Assembly (NCBI GenBank): GCA_014529385.2
Contig: CM043960.1
Location: forward strand, 33,925,896 to 33,989,895
Direction: 5' to 3'
Length of the DNA stretch: 64,000 bases
Origin: Adiantum capillus-veneris
Taxonomy: Eukaryota > Streptophyta > Polypodiopsida > Polypodiales > Pteridaceae
Shown here in pieces: positions 1-10,712 of the stretch (position 1 is the first letter of the stretch; each line of letters starts with the position of its first letter). The position numbers were made by a program, and so were the translations under genes. The notes under the pieces are model-generated. The model saw only the letters and a program-made list of their open reading frames with translations, had not been told where the DNA came from and did not search any database.

Positions 1-129
1 TACATTTTTCAAAAATCACCAAGTGAATTCAAGCCAGTGATTCACCAAAGGTTCCCCAAGCCAATAGTCCTCAGCTCATAATACCAAGGAAATAGCAACA
101 TGCTATAACTAGCCATATACTAGGCATGT

Positions 130-465
130 GTGTGTGTGTGAGTATCAGTACCAGTAGTGTATAGTGTCAGTGTCAGTATCAGTACCATTATAGTCTAGTA
201 ATAGCAGTAAGTACCAATACCAGTACCAGTACAACACCAATACTATTAGTACTATTATAGTAGTATAGTAGTAACAGTATCAGTAGTACATGTAACAGTA
301 TAGTCTAGTAGTACCAGTAAGTATCAGCACCAGTATACTCTAGTAGTACCATTATATATTGTACCAGTACAACACTAGTACTCCTAGTACTAGTATAGTA
401 GTATATCAGTAACAGTACCAGTACTACCAGTATCAATAGTAGTACCAATACTAGTACGAGTACTA
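130..465. repeat. Degenerate AGTACC/AGTATC simple-sequence tract
   Basis: About 330 bp made almost entirely of variants of AGTACCAGTA, AGTATCAGTA and TAGTAGTA. No unit is conserved over long runs, so this is cryptically simple DNA rather than a clean microsatellite. It runs directly into the (GTGTGC)n array that follows. There is no coding signal. Confidence 0.8.
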
Positions 466-597
466 TGTGTGTACGTGTGTGTGTGCGTGTGCGTGTGCGT
501 GTGCGTGTGCGTGTGCGTGTGCGTGTGCGTGTGCGTGTGCGTGTGCCTGTGCCTGTGCGTGTGCGTGTGCGTGTGCGTGTGCGTGTGCGTGTGTTGT
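466..597. repeat. (GTGTGC)n microsatellite
   Basis: Near-perfect hexanucleotide array of alternating GTGTGC/GCGTGT with a few GTGTGCCT variants, ending in TTG triplets. The open frame across it (Val-Cys repeats) is an artefact of the repeat. Confidence 0.9.
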
Positions 598-2213
598 TGT
601 TGTTGTATTAAACTTAATACTTATACACAAAAGAACATAAAATTTAAAACATAACTGGCTTTAGAGAACTGGACAATGGTTTGTAAAAAAATGACTTAGT
701 ATTAGATTCATTTTCATACAATGTGGTAAGAATGAGGTACCATTCCAATGATCCTATACATAAGTACTAGAGTTGTAGATGTTGTCAAGGTTGACAGTGA
801 GCATCATCTTTAGATTCAGACACCAACCAAGCTAAAACCATTTAAGTAAAGATAGCACTCTCATCTGCATCCATATAAACAAGACAACAGATTTGTTAGC
901 TTTGAATATGTATTACAGGTGTCAAAGAAACTAGCAGTTGTTACCCTTGTCCTACTTAAAAAAATTTAACTTAGACTACTATCCAAAAAAGACAAGGATT
1001 TAGATAACGACAAAGTTTGAAGAGTATCTAGGTCAGCGCACATCGAAAACTAGGTTATTAGCCCAAAATCACCGCTATCCTAGCCAAAACATTTAGTAAG
1101 GTAACATCATACTTCATAAGTATATAAGAAAATAGCCATTTCAAAGCCAACCAAACAAATCATGATAAATATTGCATACCATAGTCAACTTATGAGCATA
1201 ATTTTAGGTGGACCATATCAGAGCCACCAAATTGATTTCTAATGTGCTCAACCTTAGATACACATTCTTATCTTAGTAAACATTAACTTTGAGATCACTA
1301 GATCAGATCCAAGTTAGCAAAGTAAGAAGGTCAGAATGTATCAAGTGTCATGTAAACAACACCAACGAGCAAAAGGAGTGAAACACATCAGTAACCCAAG
1401 GGGTCGTATGGCAACTACCACTAATTACTTTTCAAAAAATATACCGTTGTTATATAAAAATCAGTAACATTTTATTGAAAAAACCAATTTTGTTACTAAA
1501 AAAGGAGTTCCAAAGCCCATTTAACCAGTCAGGCTAGTATTATAGCAAGCAAATAGTAAATCCAATATTAATTCTAGATGCACCATATTATCAACGCGGA
1601 AGGTAAGCATTATTAACAAAAAAGGTGATATAATTTCCAAATTAAATGAAAAGCAAGCATCAATTGTAACTGTATAAAACCAGTGAGGTTTAAAAACCCT
1701 AAGCAGCAGTATTTTCAGCTAGTTCCATGTTAAAGTTGATATCATTTTTCCACCGCAAGGATGCACAACCTCCCTCAGACTCACTCTCTCAAAAAGTATT
1801 GCAAGGCTAAGTGAGGGAAAAAGAGATCCCTCTCCAATTTTATAGATGTGGCAATTAGTTGTGAGCATATTCTAGTTGGGTGCCATACTCCAAGTTTCCT
1901 TGATAGTAGCGTGAGATGTTGCAAGTCAGTTATGGAATTCACAAGAAGGGCCAGATAATCTTAGTATGCACCAGTAAAGGGTACAGAGAATATGGTATGA
2001 GTATTGAATATCAAGTAGCATAATCAGATGAGCTAGCTTTTGTACAAACCCTTGAGGGTGCATATTATAGGACAGGCAATACCCGATGAGTAATTGTGGT
2101 AGGTATTCCAAAGGGGATAGTTCCCACTAAGTAGGAAAAATTCCAAGGCAAGGAAAATTTATTAGCTTGCGGGAGAGGGGAAGTAGGAAATAGGAGAAAG
2201 ATGAAAAAAGGAG

Positions 2214-2216
<3 letters not shown>
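598..2216. other. No gene seen; dispersed-repeat homology
   Basis: AT-rich sequence without a supportable ORF. Parts of 841-1830 resemble 25371-27120 in the same orientation. At the left end both copies share a stretch with CAAACAAGACAACA and TTACAGGTGTCAA. At the right end both share an AAGCCCATTT block and CTCTCTCA followed by AAGCTAAGTGAG-like sequence. Both copies lie just after a GT-rich microsatellite. This suggests two diverged copies of one repeat, possibly an LTR, but no termini were found. Confidence 0.4.

Positions 2217-2256
<40 letters not shown>
2217..2256. repeat. (AG)n microsatellite
   Basis: About 20 uninterrupted AG dinucleotides. Confidence 0.9.
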
Positions 2257-2257
<1 letters not shown>

Positions 2258-2442
2258 TAGAGGGGCAATGGTTTGGAAACAACATTAAGCAATATTGTTG
2301 CACATTGGTCAAGCATACCATATTTTGGGAGGTTCCTAGCATGTATATTCAAAATATATATATATAAATATTGGGTAAGAGTAGGGCGGGTGTAAACTAA
2401 ATAAAAGAACTATGGTAAATTAAGAGAGTATCATGGAAAGGT

Positions 2443-2491
2443 AGTAGTAGTAATAGTAGAATTAGTAACTATAATAGTAGTAGTAGTAGTG

Positions 2492-2551
<60 letters not shown>

Positions 2552-2552
2552 T
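2443..2552. repeat. (TAG)n trinucleotide array
   Basis: Imperfect start, then a long clean run of AGT/TAG triplets (about 25 in the pure core). The poly-Thr frame on the minus strand is an artefact. Confidence 0.9.
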
Positions 2553-3395
2553 AGTAGTGGGTGTGCGCACGGGCACTCAAAGATAGAGAGACACATAAGC
2601 TTTCACATAGGTAGAGGGTGTTCACACACACAAGATGCAACAATGCTCACACCAAACACACACACACACACATCACTATAAACAAAAGGTAAAAAATTTC
2701 CCTTGGGAGTGTTGTAGCTAGCATGAGCTGGCACTCATGTATAGGGAAGTGCAAGACCCTATGTGATCACTCGATAAAGGGGATTAGGCCCAAATCTTTG
2801 CAAAAAAGCTTCAAAATAATTGTGAAGTAGGGATTTTATGAAAAGATCAATAGGGTCATCCTACACAGGAACATAAGCCAAGCTGACCTCTCCTAGAGAT
2901 TCTCTCCCTAACATGATCATAATCCACCTCAATGTGTTTTGTGCAAACATGGAATAATGGGTCCCTTTCAAATGCCAGAGCACTCTTAAGTATCAATGAA
3001 AATAGTGGTGCCAAATTGCTATCCACCACTCAAGCCAATCAAAATTCATCTGAGCCAAAACACTCAATAGTAACTATGAAAGTTTCTTTGTACTGCTTAA
3101 CCATAACATGCATCAGCTTTCAAGCATGAAACAAAAAACACTAGTGGACACTTATGTGTCATAGCAGCCAACCCAATCCAATTTTAAAAAAGCATGTAAA
3201 TTTCACGGCAATGATCCCTTGATAAAACAACCCATGATGTATAGTGCCACTCAACTAGTGAAAGATTTAAAGAACTACCTTTTAGTTACATAGACCCTAG
3301 GCTACCTATAAATTTGGTCACCTCCAAGACTAGATACTGATCATGTGATCGTATAAATAAAGTATGCACCCAATAGCCTACTAATAGAGATTCTG
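2553..3395. other. No gene seen
   Basis: Contains a short CA tract near 2657 and otherwise unremarkable AT-rich sequence up to the left end of the hAT-like element. No ORF with family character was recognised. Confidence 0.5.
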
Positions 3396-3407
3396 CCTAA
3401 GTTGCAT
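3396..3407 (+). repeat. Left terminal inverted repeat of hAT-like element
   Basis: CCTAAGTTGCAT pairs with the reverse complement of 10701-10712 at 11 of 12 positions. It is followed by palindromic CGTATTATACG-type words, as is the right end. Confidence 0.55.
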
Positions 3408-3551
3408 TGTACGTTATATGGTGTACGTATAATATGCTTTAAATGGGCGTATTATATGACACCTATCTTTATTTGGTCGTATTATACGATGCCACATCAG
3501 CAAAAACACCATATCGTATAATTTCTTAGAATTTTGATTGAAATATAGCTC

Positions 3552-3559
3552 TATATATA
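3552..3559 (+). promoter_or_regulatory. Candidate TATA box for the transposase gene
   Basis: TATATATA, about 155 bp inside the left end and pointing toward the transposase. A pyrimidine-rich stretch (about 3590-3620) follows. Placement fits a promoter, but no transcript evidence is available. Confidence 0.35.
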
Positions 3560-4451
3560 CCGTGGAAACGGACTTGTTTCCTCATTCTATTGATCTCTCT
3601 TCTCCCTTTTCTCATCTATAGGTGAGCTTTACAACATCAAAAAAAATATCAAACAACCATTTTGAATTTAGTTGTATAATTTTTTTAGTAAAAATTTAGA
3701 CCTTAGGATAAAAAGTTAAATTAGTTAAATGTAGTTATTTTTAGGCTTTGGAGTTTTGAGTTTAGTCTTTATCTGCTATGTATGAAGTATATCTTACACT
3801 GGGAGGTAAATTAAGTAAAGTAGTTAGTGATTACTTGCCTTGTGTAGAGGAAACTCGCACTTGGAAGTGATTTAAGATAGTTAAAGTTAGCAGTTATTTG
3901 CTTTGTGTTGAACTATGTTCACACTTAAAAGTAACTTAAGTTAGATAGTTAAAGTTAGGAGTTACTTGTTGTGTGTTGAACTATGTTCACACCTGGAACT
4001 AGCTTAGGTTAGATTTATAATGAGTATGTATCATGCATAGAGTAATACTCACACTACAGAAACTTTAAGTAGATTAAATAATAATCTCTTGCTTTGTGTA
4101 CAGATACTCTCACACCTAGAAGAGATTTAGACAAGTAGTGAATTTTGATTGTTTGTCATGTGTTGAGTTACACTCACACTTGGAGGTAATTTTGAGTAGG
4201 TTTTTTAAATATATCTTGCTTTGTGTAGAGTTTACTCACACTTGGAAGTTATTGAGATAGATCAATGATTCAGATATAGAGTGAAAGCTCGCACTTGAAA
4301 AAAAAATTATTTTTGTTTATAATTTAAAGAGGTTGAAAATTTATGTTTTTTTTTAAACATTGACAAATAAAGTAATGTAAATGGTATTAAAGTTTGATTT
4401 TAGATGTGTATTTAGTAGTTAGTCTTGTTTGAGTTTGCAGATCTTAAGAAG

Positions 4452-6559
4452 ATGGTGAAAGGATATGTGTGGAACTACGTAGATGAATTGGTCGGTGGAA
4501 AGACTACATCAAAGTTGGGGTGTAAGACCTGCAGCCATAATTTTAGTGGAAATGCTCTTAGGATAAAATAACATGTGTTCAAAATTCTTGGAAACATGAC
4601 AGCTTGCCCCAAGAGGTATTGAAGCAAAATTTCGCGAGTGGGCACTTGGGGCAAAGAGAGTACATCTTGAGGGCACAAAAAAAGGAGGTCCCAAAATGAT
4701 GGCTCCATCTATGGCTAGGGACATGGAGATGACACTTGAGAATGATTAAAACCCTCCTTCAATCCCTGCTCAAGGTCAAGGAGAGTGTCGTTCATCGTTT
4801 GTTAGGGTTGGTAGCTCTAATCCTACCGCAAGCTCTGCTAACATAAGCCGAAGTGAAGCATGGACTGGAGGAGAACCTGCACCAAGTGGTCCTACTTTGC
4901 ATCAGGCATTTGATAAACAATGGCTACTTGAACTCCATCTTAAGTGGATGAAAGAATTTATTGCATGTGGAATTCCTTTTAATGTCATTCAAAATCCTAT
5001 CTTCAAAGATGCTTTAATGAGCACAACGAAGAAGGGTTTTATGGTACCTGATTATAATAAGATGCGTACAAAATATTTAGATAAAGTGAAAACTACATCA
5101 GAGAATATTTTAAAGCGCACAACTCTTGATTATGTGCCACAGTATGGATGCACAATCGCTCTGGATGGTTGGACAAATTGTCAGAAGAAACCATTGATTA
5201 ATGTGATGTTGATTTGTCCATGAGGTTCCATCTTTCTTGAAGCGATCAACACATCCCCAAAAGAGAAAACTAGTGGATATCTTGTTGGTGTATATGAGCG
5301 TTCAATCAGAAGAGCGGGGGACTTAAAAATGTGACATCCATTGTCACAGATAATGCATCTATACAAAGTAGCTGGAAAATCAATTGAAGCAAAGTATCCA
5401 GAGATTACATGGGTTCCATGTGCTGCTCACACTTTGACTCTGCTCTTAAAGGACTTTGGAAAAGTTCCTTCTATTCAGCAAACTCTCTAGATGCAAACCA
5501 CTTGGTGAATTTTATAAGAGAGCATTTTCTTATGCTTTTTTTAGAACAAAGTCCCCAACAAAAAATTTACAGATTTTTTGTGTGACCCGTTGTGCAACAG
5601 CCTATTACGTTCTCTCTACACTGCAGTAGGTTAAAGCAGCCCTTGATGAAACAGTGGAGGATAGAAGATGGGATATTTGGCTTGATAAACATCCCAAGTA
5701 TGAAGCTGCTTCTTCCAAATGATATTAGCTTGTAAACTCTCGTGATTTTTGGAGAAATGTAGACAAGATTATTGTTGTCACAAAACCCTTCACGCATCTA
5801 ATACAATTCGTAAACAAAGAAGCCTCTATCTTTGGACAAGTTTACTGGTACATGCAGGAAGCCTCTCGCCAGTTAAAAGACTGTACATCTTATGCCGGAA
5901 AAGAGAAATCCATGATGATGTCATTTATCAAAAGACGATAGGAGCAGCTGCATACTCCTTTACATGGAGCAAGGTTTGTCTTAGATCCCAAGTTTCAGAT
6001 GCACCAGCAATCTTCAAACAATGAAGTGATCAATGATTTCAAGAAAGTGTGTGCCCAACTATTAGGCAATGTGGATGGACAGGTGGCATACACACAAAAG
6101 ATGGCATATACTAGCAGAGAAGGAATGTTTGGTGATCCTTGGCATATAGATGCTATCAAGACAATGAGCGCACCAGTTTGGTGAAAAGAGTACGGTGGAG
6201 AAAAAGTGAAACTTCAACATGTGGCTGTGAGAGTATTGTCTGTTGCCGCCTCAAGTGGTAGCTGTGAAAGAAATTGGTCTTTGTTTGCTTTCGTGCATAC
6301 TAAAAAAATCGAGTAAGTCCTAAACGAGTTGCGGACTTGGTGTTTTGTAACATGCGACTTATGCATAAGCTAGCAAAGTTAGCCACATGTGCCACAGAAG
6401 AAAGCTTCGGGCACTTTCAAACACACAAAACAATTGCAAATGAGCTCAACTCCGATTATGAAATGGAATGGAATCCGGAAGATATTGATCCGGGAATGTT
6501 TAGATGTCGAAGAAATTGATGACATGATGCCTGTGATTAAGGAGACGGATGAGCTATAA
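4452..6559 (+). pseudogene. hAT transposase relic (BED finger, DUF659, hAT C-terminal dimerisation)
   Basis: Transposase that would cut and rejoin the element ends in the nucleus. Domains in order: (1) from ATG 4452, a BED-type zinc finger with Cys-x2-Cys (GCKTC) followed by a His, interrupted by in-frame stops. (2) 4897-5223, a DUF659-like catalytic region containing TIALDGWTN, which holds a conserved acidic residue. (3) Around 5340-5460, an IVTDNA motif and [13 protein letters not shown], typical of plant hAT transposases, in shifted frames. (4) Around 6220-6400, the hAT dimerisation region with SGSCERNWS and KRVADLVFCNMRL. The final frame ends at TAA 6557-6559. Several frameshifts and stops make it non-functional. 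It may have been spliced: a TTTGCAG acceptor-like site lies just before the ATG. Confidence 0.85.
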
Positions 6560-6626
6560 AGTTTGTACTACATTCTCAATTAATTTTTTAATGCAAAGGT
6601 TGTGTGGAGTTTAGCTTCACAATCAC

Positions 6627-6629
<3 letters not shown>

Positions 6630-6676
<47 letters not shown>
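6630..6676. repeat. (TC)n microsatellite
   Basis: About 23 TC dinucleotides just downstream of the transposase relic, inside the hAT-like element. Confidence 0.9.
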
Positions 6677-6679
<3 letters not shown>

Positions 6680-6820
6680 GTCTCTCTTTCTCTCCATCTT
6701 CTTTCTATAATTATTAGAAAGAGGTAGGGAGAGAGAAAAAAACTTACACAATTGCAACAACATTCGACATGTTTATTTGTTCCAACAAATAGACATTTAC
6801 ATTTCAAACAGAGGTTTTAG

Positions 6821-7600
6821 TTACAAATATTGAGATTTAAGATACAAAAAGAGCCTGATATTGTTTGGAAGATTTAATTTAAACCATGGGCTAGATCCCC
6901 TAACTGAATTATCGAAGGAATCACTTGGACCCACGTTGCTTATCTCTTCTTCAATAACAGGCCCATATCTTGCCTCGTACCATGCCAACTTTCTTTCTAG
7001 CTCTACTATACGCGTGTGCACCATGGCTTGGGTCTCTCCTTAACTTGCCAAATCCACGCCTCGGGTTGCGAGTTGCTCAATGGTTGCGGTTTCTTTGGGC
7101 AAATATGTGTAACCTCTCTTGCGAGGAGGATCTTCTTGATTGGCTTCCCGTGCATGAATCTTATCGGCTAGGCATCCTTTGTCGACGCCTCTTGTAGTGG
7201 GAGGATTATTCCAATCTACTTTGAGCTGCAATACATTAAAAAAATAGCATTGTTGTACAAAGTAAATTTCCACTTTGGTGGCAATCTGTACATTTGGATA
7301 AATCTTAAAAGGATATTTCTTACAAGAATAGTGTGTTGCAAATCTGGAACTTTCAAGGGAGTAGACCTTGGCATTTCCACTAACTCAAAATAATGTATTC
7401 TGTACAAAGTGATTTGAGCATAGTTGTCTGCATTACCTGTAATTGATTCGTCTCCTTGGGATGTAGCCAAAGCGTTAATATCTCCTTAAGCCACCCAAAT
7501 CTCTTCCTCTTTGTAAATTTGTTGTGCCAATGCATGATTAAGAAAAGGATCATCAGGCTGTTGTGTATTCTAGTCGGGAGCAATATCTTCCATACCTGAA
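6821..7600 (-). pseudogene. Putative 3' exons of the minus-strand gene of the hAT-like element
   Basis: Two minus-strand open stretches look like exons. 7600 to 7216 begins after an acceptor-like TTACATTTCAG and encodes an acidic, Gln/Asp-rich segment, with stops. 7250 to about 6870 begins after a TTGCAG and encodes a basic segment followed by a Glu/Lys-rich, probably helical end (VHTRIVELERKLAWYEARYG). The last part resembles the helical C-termini of some plant transposon proteins, but no family was identified. These may belong to the same transcript as the kinase-like ORF or to a separate ORF. Confidence 0.3.
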
Positions 7601-7798
7601 ATGTAAAACAATAAACTTTAATGAGACAAGTCTTAGCACTTAGCAAAGAGAGATGGTTTAGAGGATTTCAGCAATCCAACTTGAAATACTTTAAAACCAT
7701 AACTTGAAGAACTTTAAAGACGTAACTGAAAGTACGATTAAAGATCTAGTTTGAATTATTACAACACATTACACACCATTAATGACAAAAAAATATTG

Positions 7799-9190
7799 TT
7801 ATTGGTCTTCATCAACAGGCCTCAAGCCAAATTCGATTACAACATGATAGCCAACATTATGGGCTCCATTCAAACAAAGGCTTAAATCCCATATTTTAGG
7901 CCTATCTAAGGGGTTGGAGAGATTTCCACTGGCAAGATGTTTGTTTACATATATCAAAAATTCATGCTTGATAACCTCAGAGGGCTCTACAATACGTGCA
8001 ACCAAGTGTCTAAGAATATATGAGAGACTATACATATCAGATGCCTTAATGAAAGGAAGAGGATTGGTGCTGGTATTTTTAGGGACAGTCCATGGATAAT
8101 CTCGCTCAAATTGACCTCCAGTTTGAGGGGTGAGATTTGGCAGCTTGGGAAATGTTGCCAAAGTGTTTGATGGTGTACTTTGTCCCCAGTATGTGATTCC
8201 AGCATACACTCCTTGCTCGCCAAAATGTAGTAGAATATTTCTAGTGTGTAGATCATTGTGAATGAAGTTGTGACTATGCACAAATTTCATCGTCTACAAA
8301 AGTGTTGCAAATCAGAAAAATGTTGTTTATGAACTATTATACACTTCTAGATGTGTGTTGAAACTCTTTGATTGCAAGCTTGCTTCCATCATGATGACAT
8401 GCTTGAATCTACTGCTCAAGGTGACTTCCATTCCAAAGATTGAAGATCAACATAGGGCTTTTGCTATAACAAACAAGAGCATGTGGTTATATCATGCCAC
8501 AATGCTGAACAATAGTAGCAGTTGCTTCCTCTAGCACAATTTGTAATGTCGGCTTGCTTCTTATCAGGTCCTTGTAGATATTTGCCACATAGATAGGATC
8601 TTTGAAGAGAGTATGGGCCACTGAAACTTGTTTCACATTTGCAAAACGTCCTTCACCTAATTGGAGTGCTTGCAAGTGAAAGCTAGAATGTTCCCCAAGT
8701 AAGTGTAGGACAGGAGGACATGTAGTATCATCCAGGTGTAGAGCTAAGGGCTCAGCACTTGAAGGAGGAGGCACATCCTCTTCTACCCTAGGATGTTTTG
8801 AAGAGCCTTCGACCATATCCTTGCTCTTTAATGTTGAATGTAGCTATGCCACAAGTTGCATTCGCTCTTTGATTCCAGGTTTGGCTTTGATTCCTGGATG
8901 AACCATACTCTCAAAGCTTCTAGTGACGTGGCCTAATAATTGCTTTACTATGTTATGCATTACTCCATTAGTGCACAAAGCTAGGTCAAATGACAAAGGA
9001 AATGCACTGCACAGTTTCAGCCAACACTTTTCCACAAGTTTAATTATAAAATCATCAAACTTTGCATGCAGTGGATCAAATGCCCGACGCAAATGATTGT
9101 CTCAAGCTCCATAGAGAGACAAAACTAGAGCATCACAAATGATTTTGCGATGTTGACGCGTTAATTTTGTCTCTACCATGACTGAAGCCT
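7799..9190 (-). pseudogene. Protein-kinase-like gene inside the hAT-like element (disabled)
   Basis: One minus-strand frame runs from ATG 9179 through several isolated stops to about 8340, and a kinase C-lobe ORF continues at 8290-7799. The N-terminal part (9179-8844) is unrecognised. Then come a glycine-rich loop (LGEGRFANV, about 8660-8634), a Glu-containing helix ending in QHCGM, and a hinge-like PMLIFNLWNG segment. The catalytic loop is HNDLHTRN (about 8260-8237), keeping the Asp and Asn of HxDxxxxN. The DFG position reads YWG and the APE position reads VPK, each a single-residue loss. The helix-F-like motif SDMYSL is kept. It was probably a Ser/Thr or TKL-like kinase. An acceptor-like ATTTTTAG lies at the 9190 boundary, so this is likely exon 2 of a spliced gene whose first exon starts near the right end. 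Confidence 0.6.
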
Positions 9191-9369
9191 AAAAATACAT
9201 GAAGCAAATATAGGTAAGGCAAATCTAGAACAAATATAAATAAGACATATATGATTGGAAATAGTTCTAAACAAAAACATTTCATGGAAAATATTAACAA
9301 CCAATAACTAAAGACATAAACATTTCATGGATAATAATAACAATCAGTAACAAAAGACCTAAACATATA

Positions 9370-10400
9370 TAATTCCTCCCTGCAGTGCAATGTGGTGGTT
9401 AGCAACAGCCAGAGACGAAAAATGTATAATACCAATCTCCCTATAGTGCGACATGGAAGTCATCTGTCAGAGATGAAGGATTAATAATACCTAGACCCTC
9501 TCTATAGTGCGACATGGTGGTCAGCAGCAGCTAGAAACAAGAAATTTACTAAGTCCAATCAACCTGTAATGCAACGTGATGGTCAGCAGCACTCATCAAA
9601 GGATGTAAAATATATATCCCCTCTCTGCAGTGTGACATGGTTGTCATCAACAACCAGAGATGAATAATCTATTAAATCCAATCTTCCTGTAGTGCAACGT
9701 GAATGGATTTAAAAACCATAAACCCCTCCTAGTAGTGTGACACGGTGGTCAACAACAATCAGAGACGAGGAATCTATTGAATCCAATCTTCTTGCGGTGC
9801 GACGTGATGGTCAGTAACAGTCAAGAACGAAGGATTTGACAACCCTAAACCCCTCCCTGAAGTGCAACATGATGGTCAGCAACAGACAAAGACAAGGAAC
9901 GTGGTGCAACGCAATGACCAACAGCAGCCAAAGACGAAGGATTTGAAAATCCTAAACTCCTCCCTGCAGTGCGACACGGTGGTCAGCAAAACAGACAAAG
10001 ACAAAGAATCTATTTTATTAAATCTAATCGTTCACTAATGTGACGCAATGGTCAAGAACTAGGACGAAAAGATGTAAGATAGCTAATCCCTCCTTGCAGT
10101 GCGACTCGGTGGTCAGCAATAACTAGAGACAAAAAATATAGTTGTACAATCTAAGCTATTCCCTGTTGTGTGACACTGAGGTTAGCAGTAATCAAAAACA
10201 AAGCGTCTAAAGTCATCTAAAGTCTAAACCCCCTTGCAGTGTGTCACAAGGATCAACACAGCCAAGGATGGGTGTCTAAACCTGTAAACTAACATTGAGG
10301 TGTCAGCAAAGCTCCACAACAGCAACGCTTGCCAAAATAACCTGCAAACTAACACTGAGGTACGAGAATAATATCCACAACAACAGTGCTAGTAAATAAA
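9370..10400. repeat. Array of about 17 degenerate ~58-bp tandem repeats
   Basis: Units begin near CCCTGCAGTGCGACATGG and continue TGGTCAGCAACAG, then AGAGACGAAGAATCTA. Starts are recognisable near 9378, 9441, 9499, 9561, 9625, 9687, 9731, 9791, 9856, 9902, 9962, 10031, 10092, 10160, 10231, 10290 and 10350. Alternate units look more alike in their tails (AAATCCAATC versus CCTAAACCCCT), hinting at a roughly 120-bp higher-order dimer. The array sits between a donor-like CAG|GTAATT at 10439 and an acceptor-like site at 9191, so it would lie in intron 1 of the minus-strand gene. Confidence 0.8.
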
Positions 10401-10439
10401 TTTCACAAAAAAAACATAAAAAATAGCAGAAGAAATTAC

Positions 10440-10574
10440 CTGACTTGCAAGGGCTCTATCACTATCGAAGGAAGTTCTCTCTCTCTCTCTCACTGCTCTC
10501 TCTCTCTCTCTCTCTATCACTATCAAAAAATTGCTATCGCGACAGTTTGTTTGAACTGCGGTGCCTTTTTTATA
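10440..10574 (-). promoter_or_regulatory. Inward-facing promoter and first exon candidate of the minus-strand hAT gene
   Basis: On the minus strand TATAAAAAA occurs at 10574-10566. It is followed by a GA-rich leader (the (CT)n at 10471-10516 read in reverse) and a good donor, CAG|GTAATTTC, with the exon ending at 10440. This mirrors the arrangement at the other end of the element. The leader has no obvious coding capacity. Confidence 0.4.
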
Positions 10575-10700
10575 AAGCAAACAGTATTTTGATTAAAATA
10601 TATTTTGATCAAAATATTGTTTATCTGAGATGCGTGTATAATACGGGTATACAACATATAAACCAAATATACGTACAATTTTTGTTATACAAGCGTATAA

Positions 10701-10712
10701 ATGCAACTTATG
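10701..10712 (-). repeat. Right terminal inverted repeat of hAT-like element
   Basis: ATGCAACTTATG is the reverse complement of CATAAGTTGCAT and matches the left end at 3396-3407 except at one base. Confidence 0.55.

Larger units (their letters stand above)
3396..10712 (+). mobile_element. hAT-like DNA transposon with two convergent genes
   Basis: The left end reads CCTAAGTTGCAT; the right end, reverse-complemented, reads CATAAGTTGCAT, so 11 of 12 bases match. Both subterminal regions carry clustered CGTATTATACG-like words (left about 3420-3520, right about 10620-10700), as expected of subterminal transposase-binding repeats. Inside are a plus-strand BED/DUF659/hAT transposase relic (4452-6559) and a minus-strand kinase-like gene (about 9190 down to 7799, possibly with further exons). 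TATA-like boxes lie just inside each end and point inward. The 8-bp flanks (AGATTCTG and AGTCTGCT) match only with an indel, so the target duplication is not proven. Both genes carry stops or frameshifts, so this copy is dead. Confidence 0.65.
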
